A stretch of DNA of 7,549 nucleotides from Actinomycetota bacterium (lineage in GTDB: Bacteria > Actinomycetota > Actinomycetes > S36-B12 > UBA5976): positions 1 to 7,549 of the forward strand of contig CANLIF010000062.1 of NCBI GenBank assembly GCA_947491175.1. The letters are read 5' to 3'. Position numbers and translations under genes: made by a program. Below the pieces are notes generated by a model. The model was not told where the DNA came from, did no database searches, and saw only the letters and a program-made list of their open reading frames with translations. This document shows, piece after piece, positions 6,619 through 7,549 of the stretch. Positions within the stretch are counted from its first letter, which is position 1. Every line of letters begins with the position of its first letter.

Positions 6619-7335
6619 ATGAAGCACGGTAAGGCGTACAACAAGTCCGCAGCAACAATTGATAAAGACAATCTTTACAGCCCACTAGCCGCAGCCCGTT
6701 TGGCAAAAGCTGGAGCGACCAGCTCCAAGTTTGACCAAACCGTTGATGTAGCAATGCTGCTTGGCGTGGATCCACGTAAAGCTGATCAGATGGTGCGAAG
6801 CACCGTTAACCTGCCACACGGAACTGGCAAGACCGCACGCGTCTTGGTTATTGCCGCCGGTGAAAAGGCTGACGAAGCACGCGCTGCTGGCGCCGATTTC
6901 GTCGGTGTCGATGACCTAATCACCAAGATCGAAGGTGGCTGGACTGATTTTGATGCAGTGGTAGCAACTCCAGATCTAATGGGCAAGGTTGGTCGTCTAG
7001 GTAAGGTGCTTGGTCCACGTAACTTGATGCCAAACCCAAAGACTGGAACTGTAACGCTAAACGTTGGTAAAGCAGTTGAAGACATCAAGGGCGGCAAGAT
7101 TGAATTCCGCGTTGATAAGCATTCAAACTTGCATTTCATCATTGGCAAAGCATCTTTCACAGAGCAGCAACTAGTTGAGAACTACGCCGCCGCTCTTGAC
7201 GAGATTCTTCGAGTGAAGCCATCCAGTTCAAAGGGTCGCTACATCAAGAAGGCAGTTATTTCCACAACTATGGGCGTTGGAATTCAAGTTGATCCAAACA
7301 AAATCCGTAACTTGATGGTTGAAGACGAAGACTAA
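6619..7335 (+). CDS. rplA: 50S ribosomal protein L1
   Basis: L1 forms the mobile stalk beside the ribosomal E site that helps deacylated tRNA leave; in many bacteria it also represses translation of its own mRNA. The 238 residues are the normal length. The start MKHGKAYNKSAA with a following LYSPLAAARLAK helix is typical, and the RNA-binding signature GKVLGPRNLMPNPKTGTV spans ~128-145, followed by the GGKIEFRVDKHSNLHFIIGK segment. The C-terminus ends in a short acidic tail (EDED). The ATG has AGGAG at 6609-6613, five bases upstream. It is the last gene of the plus-strand unit: a strong terminator starts ten bases after the stop, so rplJ-rplL, which follow in some bacteria, are not part of this transcript here. 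Confidence 0.98.
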   Translation: MKHGKAYNKSAATIDKDNLYSPLAAARLAKAGATSSKFDQTVDVAMLLGVDPRKADQMVRSTVNLPHGTGKTARVLVIAAGEKADEARAAGADFVGVDDLITKIEGGWTDFDAVVATPDLMGKVGRLGKVLGPRNLMPNPKTGTVTLNVGKAVEDIKGGKIEFRVDKHSNLHFIIGKASFTEQQLVENYAAALDEILRVKPSSSKGRYIKKAVISTTMGVGIQVDPNKIRNLMVEDED

Positions 7336-7344
7336 ATAACTTAA

Positions 7345-7380
7345 AAAACTGGCCGGCATCTTTTGATGTCGGCCAGTTTT
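7345..7380. terminator. Strong bidirectional intrinsic terminator after rplA
   Basis: A 16-bp stem, AAAACTGGCCGGCATC (7345-7360) with GATGTCGGCCAGTTTT (7365-7380), has one G-T pair and a TTTT loop. The plus strand ends in TTTTGTTT. The minus strand ends in a run of six T, complementary to A 7343-7348. It therefore suits both rplA and the convergent gene on the right, whose stop lies two bases away. Confidence 0.92.
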
Positions 7381-7382
7381 GT

Positions 7383-7549
7383 TTAGGCAGATTTTTTTGG
7401 TTTCTTTTTTACGATTGATCCGTAACGCTGCCGAGCAGCTTCGCCTGAGGTTCCAAGTATTTGTCCAATTAGTTTCCAAGACATGTCTTCTGCTCGCGCC
7501 TTGATTACAAGTTCGGCAATCGAATTCTCCAAAGTTGATTTTTGTTGCC
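7383..7549 (-). CDS. C-terminal part of a small basic helix-turn-helix-like protein
   Basis: The minus-strand frame is open from the window edge to a TAA at 7383-7385 and gives the last 54 residues. An Ala/Glu-rich helix (LENSIAELVIKARAED) is followed by MSWKLIGQILGTSGEAARQRYG, which fits a helix-turn-helix: first helix WKLIGQIL, turn GTS, recognition helix GEAARQRYG. Small actinobacterial proteins with a similar '(L/M)SWxxIGxxLGxSxxAAxQRYG' pattern are known to me only as uncharacterised DNA-binding-like proteins. The end is strongly basic (VKKKPKKSA), which also suits nucleic-acid binding. The start is outside the window. Another frame on this strand (7228-7479) is also open, but it overlaps the end of rplA and the terminator and has no family character. 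No function can be named. Confidence 0.65.
   Translation of the reverse strand, partial: QQKSTLENSIAELVIKARAEDMSWKLIGQILGTSGEAARQRYGSIVKKKPKKSA

Noticed and set aside
7228..7479. Minus-strand 83-residue frame at the right edge
   Set aside because: It crosses the bidirectional terminator and the end of rplA. The neighbouring frame ending at 7383 has a sensible stop beside the terminator and helix-turn-helix character.
1..7549. CRISPR arrays, insertion sequences, phage or defence genes, attachment sites
   Set aside because: No repeat-spacer pattern, transposase, terminal inverted repeats or direct duplication at the 3' end of the tRNA was seen; the genes are conserved housekeeping genes in a known order.

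Overview
The window looks like a core-genome segment of a small-genome actinobacterium. Evidence for this is the gene order tRNA-Trp(CCA) - secE - nusG - rplK - rplA, an actinobacterial-type SecA1 ending in a zinc-binding SEC-C tail, a NusG with a long acidic N-terminal extension, and frequent GTG starts (secA, secE, nusG and probably the aminotransferase). Base composition is only moderate in G+C by eye, unlike typical high-GC actinobacteria. That fits freshwater lineages such as Nanopelagicales (acI, Planktophila-like), but the placement is inference from protein character, not from a search.

Layout. 1-456 (minus strand) is the N-terminal part of a secreted SpoIID/LytB-domain protein that runs off the left edge. 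457-653 is a divergent spacer that should hold promoters for it and for secA. 654-3374 (plus) is secA, complete. It converges on a class I aspartate-type aminotransferase (minus, about 3416-4612), and an imperfect hairpin lies in the short gap between them. 4613-4778 is a divergent promoter region. Then come tRNA-Trp (4779-4851), secE (4914-5129), nusG (5151-6089), rplK (6123-6551) and rplA (6619-7335), all on the plus strand. They are probably one transcription unit, closed by a strong bidirectional terminator at 7345-7380. 7383-7549 (minus) is the C-terminal end of a small basic protein with a helix-turn-helix look, cut by the right edge.

How the genes work together. SecA (motor) and SecE (essential SecYEG subunit) serve protein export, and the SpoIID-like protein, with its signal peptide, is a plausible Sec client. 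NusG couples RNA polymerase to elongation and termination factors and to the ribosome. L11 and L1 form the two mobile stalks around the ribosomal E site and GTPase centre. The most interesting element is a small two-helix RNA structure between rplK and rplA. It carries the same GUGGGAG strand as the L1-binding site of 23S rRNA, so L1 probably controls its own translation there.

No new multi-gene system is visible. The window is mostly conserved housekeeping DNA, with a handful of regulatory and annotation points worth checking.
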